Positions 9,432 to 18,402 of a DNA stretch of 64,000 nucleotides are shown one piece after another. Both the position numbers and the translations under genes were made by a program. Origin of the DNA: Sedimenticola thiotaurini. GTDB taxonomy: Bacteria; Pseudomonadota; Gammaproteobacteria; Chromatiales; Chromatiaceae. The stretch spans positions 310,001-374,000 of the forward strand of contig NZ_CP011412.1 in the NCBI RefSeq assembly GCF_001007875.1, given 5' to 3'. The first letter of the stretch is position 1; every line of letters starts with the position of its first letter. The notes under the pieces are model-generated. The model worked only from the letters and a program-made list of their open reading frames with translations. It was not told the origin of the DNA and did no database searches.

Positions 9432-10186
9432 CCCTTACTCTGATTCAGGACACCATTCGCTGGCAGCAACCGGAAGCGAACCGGGAGCATTTTGAGGCGC
9501 TGATCCTGAAGGCGCCGGCGTCCGACCTGATTCTGTTGCCGGAGATGTTCAGCACCGGATTCTCCATGGAGTCCTTCCGTCTGGCCGAGACCATGGCCGG
9601 CGAGAGCATCCACTGGATGACCCGTCTGGCGCAGGAGAGCGGAGCGGTGATCAGTGGCTCCCTGATCGTGGAGGATGACGGCCACTACTACAATCGGCTG
9701 ATCTGGATGCGGCCGGACGGCAGTTTTGCCTTCTACGACAAGCGCCACCTGTTTCGCATGGCGGAAGAGCACCGTCACTACAAAGCAGGTAACGAACGAC
9801 TGCTGGTCAATCTCAACGGCTGGCGCATCTGTCCGCTGGTCTGTTATGACTTACGCTTCCCGGTCTGGAGCCGCAACAACAGTAACTTCGACCTGCTGCT
9901 CTACGTCGCCAACTGGCCGGAGAAGCGGCGTCTGCACTGGCAGAAACTGCTGCCCGCCCGGGCCATAGAGAACCTCTGCTACGTGGCCGGCCTGAACCGG
10001 ATCGGAAAAGATGGCAATGATGTCACCTACAGCGGCGACAGCATGGTCATCTCCCCCCGGGGCGAAGAGCTGTTGAATGCCGGCAGTGAGGCGGGGCTGT
10101 TCACTGTCCAACTCAGCCACGAAAAACTGATCAGTTACCGCGAAACCTTCCCCGCACATCTGGATGCGGATTATTTCAACCTCTAA
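9419..10186 (+). CDS. yafV: Omega-amidase (YafV/Nit2 family)
   Basis: This is a nitrilase-superfamily amidohydrolase that hydrolyses 2-oxoglutaramate or 2-oxosuccinamate, the products left when glutamine or asparagine is the amino donor. The catalytic triad is visible as E42 (LPEMF), K108 (YDKRHLF) and C142 (VCYDLRFPVW). Length (255 aa) and these motifs match E. coli YafV. The start is GTG 9419, thirteen bases inside the transaminase gene, which implies translational coupling. Removing the oxoglutaramate would make the upstream transaminase effectively irreversible. The gene ends the two-gene operon, and sequence composition drops sharply to AT-rich just after it. Confidence 0.9.
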   Translation: MQDLTLTLIQDTIRWQQPEANREHFEALILKAPASDLILLPEMFSTGFSMESFRLAETMAGESIHWMTRLAQESGAVISGSLIVEDDGHYYNRLIWMRPDGSFAFYDKRHLFRMAEEHRHYKAGNERLLVNLNGWRICPLVCYDLRFPVWSRNNSNFDLLLYVANWPEKRRLHWQKLLPARAIENLCYVAGLNRIGKDGNDVTYSGDSMVISPRGEELLNAGSEAGLFTVQLSHEKLISYRETFPAHLDADYFNL

Positions 10187-10396
10187 TTCCTTCCGATCGC
10201 AGTTCTTGTCAAGTTTGTTATACAAATCCTAATAGAGGCCTATTCCTAATCAAGAACTTAGTTCATTATTACGTGGATATTTGGTAGTCTGCTTACCGTA
10301 GTGCTCCGGTGAGATGTGGTGAGTAGCAAATTTGATGTTGTGCTGTGCACTTATGAAAATATAAGGAATAAAGGATTGGTTTGGGGAGGTTAAATA

Positions 10397-12046
10397 ATGA
10401 CAAAAGGGTGTTCGTGTAAAGAAACTTTCTGTTTTTCAACGCATGATGACATTGGTGCAGCAGCGGCTGAAGATGATACTGCATTCCTGGGTCCCTGTTA
10501 CGTTGATACTGGGGATCTTGATGTCTTATTGAATCTAGAAAACTCAAAACGAGTGATAGTAGGGAGGACTGGTGCCGGTAAAAGTGCCTTAATGAGTCAT
10601 ATTTTAAATACGGAAGAAAATGTAATTTCATTGTCTCCTCATTCTTTATCGTTAAACTACATAGCGAACAATAATGTTATAGGATTTTTCGAAGAAGCCG
10701 GTGTTAGCCTTTCAGTATTTTATGCTTTGCTATGGCGACACATACTAGTGGTTGAACTCCTTAAGGCGAAGTTTCATATCACAAATGAGAATGCTCAAAA
10801 AGATTATACCCGGCACATTAGGAAGCTACTCTATAAGCGAGATAAAAATAAGGAGATGGCAGTTGATTATCTTGAGCAATGGGGGAATAAGTTCTGGCTC
10901 ACTACAGAGCAACGCATGCATGAACTAACTCAAAAAATTGAAAGTAACTTATCCTCCTCAGTTGGTAGTGAAATACCTGGGATAGACTTAAGTGTGGAAG
11001 GAGCGAGAAACCTATCGGAAGAGCAAAAAGTTCAAGTAATACATATCGGTAAGAAGGTGGTATCGGAGATTCAGATACGGGAGTTAGAGAATATAGTATC
11101 GGTTCTAGGTGAAGATATATTTTATGATACACAACAACGATATTACATACTTATTGATGGATTGGATGAAGAGTGGGTGGATGTAAGGATAAAGTACAGT
11201 CTTATAAAGTCATTGATAGATTCTGTACGTAGGTTAAAGAAGATTCCCGCTGTGAAAATATTAATAGCGATGCGCCAAGACTTATTGGAGAAAGTCATTC
11301 ACTCAAGTAGAGATCTTGGTTTTCAAGAAGAAAAATATGAATCTCTTTATCTTCGCCTAGGATGGTCTATACCACACTTGAAAGAATTAATTGATAAGAG
11401 AGTGTCTTATTTGGTTACTAGACAATATACGAGCACGCCAGTTTCTTGGGATGATATTTTTCCTGCTCGTGTCGATAAGCAGACTACAATCGACTACTTA
11501 TGTGAAAGAACATTTTACAGGCCAAGGGATATGATTGCATTTGTCAACGAATGTGTTCATCAAGCAGTGGGTAATAATAAGATTACAGCACATACTATAA
11601 AAAGGGCGGAGGAAAAGTATTCATATGATCGACTTCAATCTCTTGCTACTGAGTGGCAAATAATATATCCAGAATTGTTCGAAGTTGCACAGATGTTTTA
11701 TGGAATGAAAGCTAGCTTTAAGGTTAGTGATTTAACAGTTCAGTGGTTTGAAGAACGATATTTGGAAGTTTTAGATAATCTTACGGATAAAAAAGGACCG
11801 CTTGCTAATTTACTAGATACTCTTTACAGCGCCTCAGGAAATTTCAACTCTGTACGTAACTCTTTAATTCGCGATTTGCATGTGACAGGATTACTAGGGA
11901 TTAAACCTGGTCCTAGCTCGACGGTTAACTGGACGCATAAGGGTGGAAGGCCTATATCACAAGGTCAGCTTAAGCCTAGTTCTCTAATATTTGTACACCC
12001 GATGTTTTATCGCGCTCTGGGGATAGTGGTTGTTAATAAAACTTGA
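10397..12046 (+). CDS. AT-rich P-loop ATPase of unknown function (possible defence gene)
   Basis: This is a 549-residue NTPase with no signal peptide or membrane segment. Walker A is VGRTGAGKSAL at 55-65, and a Walker B-like stretch YYILIDGLDEEW lies at 249-260, followed by an arginine-containing AMRQDLLEKV. The N-terminus is cysteine-rich (CSCKETFC). It looks like the family annotated elsewhere as Sll1717-type P-loop ATPases, a name I give from memory. Codon use is strongly AT-biased compared with both neighbours, and it is flanked by AT-rich spacers, all signs of horizontal transfer. GGGGAGG sits eight bases before ATG. It is a single gene with no partner effector nearby. Confidence 0.75.
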   Translation: MTKGCSCKETFCFSTHDDIGAAAAEDDTAFLGPCYVDTGDLDVLLNLENSKRVIVGRTGAGKSALMSHILNTEENVISLSPHSLSLNYIANNNVIGFFEEAGVSLSVFYALLWRHILVVELLKAKFHITNENAQKDYTRHIRKLLYKRDKNKEMAVDYLEQWGNKFWLTTEQRMHELTQKIESNLSSSVGSEIPGIDLSVEGARNLSEEQKVQVIHIGKKVVSEIQIRELENIVSVLGEDIFYDTQQRYYILIDGLDEEWVDVRIKYSLIKSLIDSVRRLKKIPAVKILIAMRQDLLEKVIHSSRDLGFQEEKYESLYLRLGWSIPHLKELIDKRVSYLVTRQYTSTPVSWDDIFPARVDKQTTIDYLCERTFYRPRDMIAFVNECVHQAVGNNKITAHTIKRAEEKYSYDRLQSLATEWQIIYPELFEVAQMFYGMKASFKVSDLTVQWFEERYLEVLDNLTDKKGPLANLLDTLYSASGNFNSVRNSLIRDLHVTGLLGIKPGPSSTVNWTHKGGRPISQGQLKPSSLIFVHPMFYRALGIVVVNKT

Positions 12047-12179
12047 GATCAAGTAGCGTAGGTGCGATTTGTGTGTCCATGTGGATAATGGGTGTATTAA
12101 TGCATGGCATCTAGTTACGGGCGGTATGCCTAACAAATCTTGATCAAATTATAATTCTAACGAAACTATTTGCCATTAG

Positions 12180-13256
12180 TTAAAAGATACATTCTGACAG
12201 TTTCACTGAACTATCTGGATTGTTGTTTTTAAATTCAAACCCGGTCGAAAATCTTCTTTTTCCCCGCATCGTATTAGCATGGAAAGTAATGGTGATTTCT
12301 GTGGCTACATAGTCGTAGAGATGAGCAGGTCGATCTGTCCCGCGATCAAGAAAGCGGGAGTCGATCACTTTTTTCATAATGACGTTGGTGCTGATTTGGT
12401 TGATCTTCGGATGAATGGGATCTCTCTCGCCGATATAGCAATCCAGATAAAGTAGTTCTTCTGTAGCGTCTGTTTTTGTCGTGCAATCATTGTTACTGAA
12501 TACAATCTGCCCCCGACCGTTGAGGGGCTGGAAGTAGTGGATGTTATCCTTCACTTCATCAATGGATGACGGGTCATAATAGTTATTGATTTTTACCGGA
12601 TAGTCCGGTTGTTCCGGGTCAGGGGACGATGTGGCGCTCTCCCAGCCGACGATATAGTTATTGTCCGTCTGATATATAGCCACTGCATGGAGCGGACCCT
12701 GGGTCATGGGGCTCGATTCACTGGATGTGCAGGCCAATAGCTTCCTGTTTGTGTCTATGCTTTTAATTGACCTGTAACGGTTGTAGCCGGACTTTGACCC
12801 AAAGGGCAGCACACTTGGGAAAATGACATACTTTGAAAGGTTTACTGGCAACGTTCTACGGGTAGTAACCTCCCGGCAATTACCCAGTTTAACCATGCGG
12901 GCCAATGCGATGATGTTGTTATTGTTGAACCTGTCAATATCCCCGGTTTTTCTAACGATGATGCCGAGGCATCTGACCCATGCGCCGGAAAGCTCAAATT
13001 GTACGTCGTGGATTTCCACCGGGTCTTGCGCCGTATTGGCAGCGAGAGCCTCCTGGTAAATGTCGATGCTCTCCAGTTCGGTAATGGGCCACGATCCCGG
13101 ATGTACAGAGATGTTTTCGGCCTCTTGGGAAACAGAGTCCAGGATTACATCCATGAAGTAATTCTGGACCTGCGGAATCCAGCTGGTATTTGTCGTGCTG
13201 GCGTGCGCGTCTATTGTGGTAATCATCAGCAACATGGTCAGACAAGTGTGTTTCAT
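12180..13256 (-). CDS. Secreted hypothetical protein, 358 aa
   Basis: This has a clear Sec signal (MKHTCLTMLLMITTIDAHA, cleavage expected after AHA) followed by about 339 residues with no membrane segment. Several cysteines (CLGI, GNCRE, ACTSS, NDCTT, LDCYIGE, and a terminal ECIF) suggest disulfides in the periplasm or outside the cell. I do not recognise a domain. The gene lies in the same low-GC patch as the ATPase but in the opposite orientation, and its base composition is intermediate. A perfect 14-bp tandem repeat sits 26-53 bases upstream of the start. It may be lineage-restricted cargo. Confidence 0.65.
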   Translation of the reverse strand: MKHTCLTMLLMITTIDAHASTTNTSWIPQVQNYFMDVILDSVSQEAENISVHPGSWPITELESIDIYQEALAANTAQDPVEIHDVQFELSGAWVRCLGIIVRKTGDIDRFNNNNIIALARMVKLGNCREVTTRRTLPVNLSKYVIFPSVLPFGSKSGYNRYRSIKSIDTNRKLLACTSSESSPMTQGPLHAVAIYQTDNNYIVGWESATSSPDPEQPDYPVKINNYYDPSSIDEVKDNIHYFQPLNGRGQIVFSNNDCTTKTDATEELLYLDCYIGERDPIHPKINQISTNVIMKKVIDSRFLDRGTDRPAHLYDYVATEITITFHANTMRGKRRFSTGFEFKNNNPDSSVKLSECIF

Positions 13257-13281
13257 GGCACTAACCCCACTGGAAAATCTG

Positions 13282-13309
13282 CGCGATATATTGGACGCGA
13301 TATATTGGA
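13282..13309. repeat. Perfect 14-bp tandem direct repeat
   Basis: CGCGATATATTGGA occurs twice back to back (13282-13295 and 13296-13309). It lies 26-53 bases upstream of the minus-strand start at 13256, where a promoter or operator is expected. Each unit carries a near-palindromic CGCGATATAT core. This could be a doubled regulator site or a short replication-slippage duplication. Confidence 0.8.
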
Positions 13310-13566
13310 TAGGCTTGAATCTGTAAATATCCGCGTGTCACCTAACGACCAGGTGAAGTAACAGCTGGAGCTGTTCAAATAGGACGAAGAGCAATATTTC
13401 TGGCGATACAGGTTAAACTGGAAAAATAGTTATCTCCGTCAGACGAAATCTTCTTTAACTGCTCGGTATCACGCCATTAAAAACAGCAATTCATATGCCA
13501 CTATTTTTATTACTTTAAAATCAATCGGTAACAAATTGTCCTGTCATTCATCCGTAAAATTATTCG

Positions 13567-13593
13567 TCTCCCTCGTACGGGGGAGATATTTTT
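13567..13593 (+). terminator. Orphan terminator-like hairpin
   Basis: TCTCCC and GGGAGA form a six-base stem around an eight-base loop, followed on the plus strand by TATTTTT. No plus-strand gene precedes it within 1.4 kb. It either ends an unseen short transcript starting in 13260-13560 or is fortuitous. Confidence 0.35.
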
Positions 13594-13784
13594 GTTACTG
13601 ATTGATCGGTATACAAAGAATAAATGCGGGGCCGGCTTATCGAGGTTAAAAGTGTGTAAAAAAATGATACGAAGGGTTAAACCAGTCTGGGGGCAGGCGC
13701 TACGTTTGAAGAGTCAATTACCGGGGGTTCTTTCCATTGTCTGCTAGTCTATCAGACATTACAGGTTGATTTATCGATTTCCAC

Positions 13785-14261
13785 ATGGTTGAGACTACTC
13801 AAAACCGGCTCGAGCTGTTGCTGAAGATGATCAGCCCCCTGCTGGCGGTCGGGGTGTTCTTCTGGGGCATCTATACCTACCGCGACACGGCGAACAAAAC
13901 TGCCGAAAGGGAGGCGGCCGAGGCGCAGCGTATGGCAGAGACCCGGCGCATCGAGGCGACCCGGCCGTACCTGGACAAGCAACTCGAACTCTATACGGAG
14001 GCCACCCGGGTGACCGCCACAATCGCCACATCGCCAGATGCGGAGGAGGTCCGGCAAGCCAGCAAGCGGTTTCGGGAGCTCTACTGGGGGGAGTTGGGAC
14101 TGGTTGAGCGGGGGAGTGTGGCGGGTGCAATGATCGCCTTTCGGCAGGCGCTGGATGCTGACAGCAGTCAGGCTGTTCTAAAACCGTTGGCCCTTAAGCT
14201 CGCCCATGCGTGCCGGGATGAACTCGCCTTGTCATGGGGTACGGATGCCTGGAAACGGTAG
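13785..14261 (+). CDS. Hypothetical single-pass membrane protein, 158 aa
   Basis: A short N-terminal segment is followed by one TM helix (about 14-31, ISPLLAVGVFFWGIYTY) and then a charged coiled coil rich in Glu, Ala and Arg (about 33-65). The C-terminal part is helical (KRFRELYWGELGLVERG). Topology predicts a soluble domain attached to the inner membrane by its N-terminus. No family is recognised with certainty. It is monocistronic. The frame start at ATG 13785 directly precedes the hydrophobic segment, which supports it. Confidence 0.6.
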   Translation: MVETTQNRLELLLKMISPLLAVGVFFWGIYTYRDTANKTAEREAAEAQRMAETRRIEATRPYLDKQLELYTEATRVTATIATSPDAEEVRQASKRFRELYWGELGLVERGSVAGAMIAFRQALDADSSQAVLKPLALKLAHACRDELALSWGTDAWKR

Positions 14262-14415
14262 GGTGGGTCCATCGTTATGGATGTTGGTTTTTGCTCCCCA
14301 ACCAACCGGTGCGGAAGTCCGGTTGTATTTGCAGAGTCGGGGCCAGAGTCATGGTTCGATTTAGGGTTTGGTAAGGACCCTTGGGGGGAGTGACTCCAGC
14401 CCCTTGACCTGCAAA

Positions 14416-15744
14416 TTAACGCATTTCAAACAGCTCCTGGTGGAATCCCCTGGTGGGTAGGCCGGCCTGGGTGAAGTCCTGGAACAGGGATTCACCAAAC
14501 CCCTTTGGCCCACAGAACCAGATGTCTGCGTCCTGCCAGTTCGGAACCGCCTGGTGTATCCGTTCTGCAGTCAGGAAGCCATCTTTAGCGGGAATCAGCA
14601 GGTGCAGGTTTACATTGGCGGCTTTTGCACTGTCTCGTAGCTTGTCGATGAACTCCTCATCCGGTGCATCGGTACTGTAGAAGAGATCGATTATTTTTCC
14701 ATCCGTTTTGTTCATCAGTGCCTGGATTCGGGCGATGAACGGGGTAATGCCGATACCGCCTGCCACCCAAATCTGACGGGGTTTGTCGCTGCTGAAATTG
14801 AAACGTCCGTAGGGGCCTTCCACGGTGACCAGATCACCGCTTTTCAATTTGTCCGGGAGGGTGTTGGTGTAGTCCCCAATCCCCTTGATGTGAAAACAGA
14901 GGCGCCCATCGTCCTGCCAGGCGGATGATATGGTGAAGGGGTGCGGACCCTCCTGCTGGTCAAAAGTGACGAAGGCAAACTGCCCCGCATCATGTCCGGA
15001 CCAGCGATCCTTCAGCCTGATGAGAACCTTCAGTACCCGGTTGTCCTTGTGCCGGTGGAGCTCTTCGATGACACCCAGCGCCCGGCGTTTGAAACCGACT
15101 TTTCGGAACAGGGAGATAAATGCGCCGATAGTCCCGCCGATCATCAGGAGGAGCATCAATGGACCGATGATCTCGCCCCAGTAGCTGAATTTCATCAATA
15201 CGACGGCGTGGAACACCAGGAACAGGTAAGCGATGGCCAGGAAACGATGGGTTTTGAAGAAGTAGCGGTATGGAAACCGTTTGATCAGGGCCAGTGCTAT
15301 CAGGAGCACGGCAACGTAGAAGGCCCATTCACCAATGGTTTCCGCCAGGCCGTGCTGGTGTTGGAAGAAGTTCAGGATCTCCGAACTCTGTACCGGGCGA
15401 GGGCCGCGGGCCGGTTTCTCCAGCAGGCCCCAACCAACCATCCACTTGGGAACATATTTCCACAGGTAGTGGATGATGGCGAAAACCAGTCCGGTGATTC
15501 CCAGCCATTTGTGTAACCGGTAGGTTTTGTCCAGGCCACCGGTGAAGGATTCAATACTGACCGGACGGATTGCCAGCATCATACCGACACTCATCGCACC
15601 CATGGCGATAATGCCGGTGTAGTTGATGAAGGATTTTCGCAGGGCAAAAAACTGATAGTCCGCTGACAACAAGGGATCTGCTATCAGCCACAGCAGGGTG
15701 AGTCCCAGCAGCAGGGTAATGTAGATCGACTTTATGGGTTTCAC
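14416..15744 (-). CDS. Ferric-reductase-like flavocytochrome with FAD/NAD(P) domain
   Basis: This is a membrane flavocytochrome of 442 residues. Six or so TM helices (about 7-210) carry histidine pairs (HKWLGITGLVFAIIH and HRFLAIAYLFLVFH) suited to two haems. A ferredoxin-reductase-type FAD domain follows (HPFTISSAW, then VEGPYGRF) and an NAD(P)-binding domain (GGIGITPF, CGPKGFGES). It should move electrons from NAD(P)H across the membrane to ferric iron or another acceptor. The start is GTG 15744, which overlaps the upstream DUF2218 stop by four bases, so the two form an operon. A divergent LysR gene is the probable regulator. Confidence 0.88.
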   Translation of the reverse strand: MKPIKSIYITLLLGLTLLWLIADPLLSADYQFFALRKSFINYTGIIAMGAMSVGMMLAIRPVSIESFTGGLDKTYRLHKWLGITGLVFAIIHYLWKYVPKWMVGWGLLEKPARGPRPVQSSEILNFFQHQHGLAETIGEWAFYVAVLLIALALIKRFPYRYFFKTHRFLAIAYLFLVFHAVVLMKFSYWGEIIGPLMLLLMIGGTIGAFISLFRKVGFKRRALGVIEELHRHKDNRVLKVLIRLKDRWSGHDAGQFAFVTFDQQEGPHPFTISSAWQDDGRLCFHIKGIGDYTNTLPDKLKSGDLVTVEGPYGRFNFSSDKPRQIWVAGGIGITPFIARIQALMNKTDGKIIDLFYSTDAPDEEFIDKLRDSAKAANVNLHLLIPAKDGFLTAERIHQAVPNWQDADIWFCGPKGFGESLFQDFTQAGLPTRGFHQELFEMR

Positions 15745-16031
15745 AATGGTTCACTCCTAACCCAACGAATGGTTGATGCGTCCTGTTGTGTGAGCCGGGC
15801 AAGTTGTTCTGTCAGCCTGTTTTCAGCTTCTGTCAGCGCATCCTGGTTGTCCGTTTCAATACTTATTTTCATCTGTCGTTGGTCAATATCGATGTAGCAG
15901 GGGGCAAAGGGAAATTCGATACGGGCCTTTGTCCCGGAATAGGTGGCCGGTACCTGGCGGGCAAAATAGTGGCACAGCTTTTTCAGGTAGATGTCACCGG
16001 TTCCGGTAGCTATGTGGGTTACTGTCATCAT
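15741..16031 (-). CDS. DUF2218 protein, about 96 aa
   Basis: This is a small soluble alpha/beta protein of the DUF2218 type. Visible signatures are THIATGTGDIYLKKLCHYFARQV near the N-terminus and the C-terminal region ending in IRWVRSEPL. The frame is open from 16127, but that would run into the divergent LysR control region, so ATG 16031 or 16028 is preferred although the ribosome site is weak. It overlaps the ferric-reductase-like gene by GTGA. Relatives often neighbour siderophore or iron-reduction genes, and an iron-related role is inferred from that context only. Confidence 0.75.
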   Translation of the reverse strand: MMTVTHIATGTGDIYLKKLCHYFARQVPATYSGTKARIEFPFAPCYIDIDQRQMKISIETDNQDALTEAENRLTEQLARLTQQDASTIRWVRSEPL

Positions 16032-16134
16032 TGCAGGCTTTAAAAGTGTCGGTATTCCTGGTCTGTTGATTTCGCTGTTGGGGAGTATTACGGCTTCAAG
16101 TATTCGAATAAACAGTGGTATATTCATAATATCT

Positions 16135-17043
16135 ATGAAAGAAATCGATTATTTATCGCTGGATGGGCGGAGTTTGCGGACATTCCTGGTGGTCCTGGAA
16201 GAGATCTCTGTCTCCCGGGCGGCTGATCGCCTGGGCGTGACCCAGTCCGCCGTCAGTCACCAGTTGGATAAACTGCGCATTGCACTGGGTGATCCCCTGT
16301 TTGTGCGTTCCGGTCGTAATATCGTTCCCACGGAGAGGGCGATTGCGCTACGGGAGCCCATCCGGTCTGTGTTGGATGAGTTGAAAGAGTTAACTGATCA
16401 GCGGCTGTTTGATCCCCTGATCGGCTCCCAGGAGTGGACCGTCGCCGCCAACGATTTTCAGCGGGACCTGATCTTTCCTCGCTTGCTGAAGGATCTGCGG
16501 CGCGAGGGGGTGGATGGCCGGTTTCACTTTATCCCATCCGGTATCCCTACCACCGACCTGCTGCGTCAGGGACGCTGTCAGCTGTTGGTCACGCCTTTTC
16601 CCCCGGAAGGGCCGGACATTTTCCAGACACGGCTGTTTGAGGATCGATTGGTCTGCTATTACGACAGCAAAGTCCGACAGCCCCCGGGCACCTTGAAAGA
16701 GTATCTTGAGGCGGATTACATCGAAGTCTCTTTTGCCGACAACGAGTCGGCCTATCATCATCTGTCCGATGTGGCGGCACTGGATCTGAAAAAGCCCAGC
16801 GTGTCGGTACCCGGATTTACAGCGGTATCCAGATTTCTCAAGGGCACCGATCTGATCACTACCCAACTGAGTCTGATGGCCAGAATCAACCTGCTGGGGT
16901 TTGCCACTGCACCACTGCCGTTCAAGACCAGAAAATACGTTATGTATCTGGCATGGCATAAACGGGACCATACCGACCCGGCCCACCAGTGGCTGCGGCA
17001 ACGCATCAAGTGCATCACGGAAGCGATACAGGTTGTGGATTAA
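16135..17043 (+). CDS. LysR-family transcriptional regulator
   Basis: This is a 302-residue activator or repressor with an N-terminal winged helix-turn-helix (about 10-70; SVSRAADRLGVTQSAVSHQLDKLR) and a periplasmic-binding-protein-like effector domain. It is divergent from the DUF2218/ferric-reductase operon with about 100 bases between starts, the classical arrangement for a LysR protein and its target. The haem-oxygenase-like gene begins about 97 bases downstream on the same strand and may be a second target. ATG 16135 aligns with the family start, and the longer frame to 15991 is not needed. Confidence 0.9.
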   Translation: MKEIDYLSLDGRSLRTFLVVLEEISVSRAADRLGVTQSAVSHQLDKLRIALGDPLFVRSGRNIVPTERAIALREPIRSVLDELKELTDQRLFDPLIGSQEWTVAANDFQRDLIFPRLLKDLRREGVDGRFHFIPSGIPTTDLLRQGRCQLLVTPFPPEGPDIFQTRLFEDRLVCYYDSKVRQPPGTLKEYLEADYIEVSFADNESAYHHLSDVAALDLKKPSVSVPGFTAVSRFLKGTDLITTQLSLMARINLLGFATAPLPFKTRKYVMYLAWHKRDHTDPAHQWLRQRIKCITEAIQVVD

Positions 17044-17139
17044 ATCCCGAGAAATGCTCAGGTTTATTGAGTTTGTTTGCTCCCGAGGTCACAATACGCC
17101 CAACTGTTTTTCAGCATTAATCAATCAATGGGTAGCAGT

Positions 17140-18384
17140 ATGAATGAAGTCCCCAGCCCCCCTCGTAAAGGTCGTCCCTTCTCCGATTTGCTTGTCGAAC
17201 TGGAAGATGGCTCAGCCATTCTCAATCCCGGTGTACACCCCTTACCGGATCTCCTCTCCATGCCAGCAGAAACGGTACTGGAGGCGTTCAAGAAAAGTCA
17301 GCAGAAAGATTTTCTGGAGATTATTGATCGGTTGGAGGATCCGCAAAACCCGCTCAATCGCCTGCTCAACGAGTTGCGGGAGATTGCTGAGAAGGATGCC
17401 GATAACCGCTTCAATGAACTGGCCCTGTTTCAATCCGGTGCATTGAAAGAGCTGTTTATAACCCTGCACAACCATGTGATGGATCACCCGGTCTGGCGGC
17501 ATCCCTTTTTCCTACGGATATTCGCAGGTGATTTTGACCAACCCCAGTTGACCCGGTTTGCCAAGCACTATTTCAACCAGGTGAAAAATACCCGTCAGTG
17601 TGTGGCCCTTGCTCTGGGCCGTTTTTCCGGTCTGATGCCGCTTCCTTATGGCAGCATCAACGAACGGGTATCCGAACTGGCCCAGATTGTCCTGGCACAG
17701 CTGCTGGCGGATGAATACGGGGTAGGGACCCATGCGGTGGAGGACTACCCGGACCTGCATGGGCTGCTCACTTCGACCACCCACATCGTGATGTACCGGA
17801 ATCTGTTCGAAGGTCTGGGGGTTCCGTTTGAGGAGCAGGACGTGGCGATGTTGCCCGGTGTGGCGGATAACGTACTCACCCAACGGCTGCTGTCGGATCA
17901 CCCCTCCTTTACCCTGGTTGAGTCCCTGGCTTCTGTTGGTCTCGGCATGGAGTGGGGTGTGCCGGAATTCTTCAGCCTGTTGCTGGGCGGCATGATCCGC
18001 TGGGGATGGAAAAACAGTGTTCCGCTCACCCAGCAGCAGTTGATTGTCTTTATCGCCCATGTGCAGTACGACGTACTGCATGCCATTTCAGTCATGTTGA
18101 TCACCAGCTTCTTCAACCATGAAAACGATGCCCTGGTGCAGATCAAGCAGGCCACCAACACGTTGATGTCCAGTCGTTACAACATGATGAGCGATGTTTA
18201 TCGCCATGTGTTCGAAGAGGATTGTCCCGATATTAACGCCATCGGCCTGGCCCCGGAATACCACTTGAAAGACCGGCGTATTGCCGATGCGCTTATCCAG
18301 GCGCGCAGAGAGGTGGCCTCCGATCGTGTCATCGGTGGAGAAGCGTACCGACGCAGCGAAAGCCTGCCGTTTGTTTTTTCCTGA
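17140..18384 (+). CDS. Haem-oxygenase-like diiron (TenA/PqqC-fold) protein
   Basis: This protein of about 414 residues has a helical C-terminal domain that resembles the iron-containing redox enzyme or PqqC/TenA superfamily. Helices carrying HPVWRHPFFLRIF, FAKHYFNQVKNTR, LLADEYGVG and HAVEDYPDLH supply Glu/His/Asp residues of the kind that bind two irons. The N-terminal 100 residues are extra and unrecognised. The start is either ATG 17128 or 17140. The TrpD-like gene follows 18 bases later in an evident operon. The reaction is unknown. Members of this fold oxidise amines, cleave C-C bonds or make N-oxides. Confidence 0.75.
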   Translation: MNEVPSPPRKGRPFSDLLVELEDGSAILNPGVHPLPDLLSMPAETVLEAFKKSQQKDFLEIIDRLEDPQNPLNRLLNELREIAEKDADNRFNELALFQSGALKELFITLHNHVMDHPVWRHPFFLRIFAGDFDQPQLTRFAKHYFNQVKNTRQCVALALGRFSGLMPLPYGSINERVSELAQIVLAQLLADEYGVGTHAVEDYPDLHGLLTSTTHIVMYRNLFEGLGVPFEEQDVAMLPGVADNVLTQRLLSDHPSFTLVESLASVGLGMEWGVPEFFSLLLGGMIRWGWKNSVPLTQQQLIVFIAHVQYDVLHAISVMLITSFFNHENDALVQIKQATNTLMSSRYNMMSDVYRHVFEEDCPDINAIGLAPEYHLKDRRIADALIQARREVASDRVIGGEAYRRSESLPFVFS

Positions 18385-18402
18385 TTCATAGAGTTTTTTA
18401 CC

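Larger units (their letters stand above)
13257..13784. other. AT-rich intergenic stretch
   Basis: These 528 bases separate the secreted protein from the next gene. They hold the tandem 14-mer (listed separately) and a terminator-like hairpin at 13567-13593. No ORF with a plausible start was seen. Composition is as AT-rich as the ATPase region and returns to genome-like just before 13785. Confidence 0.5.
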
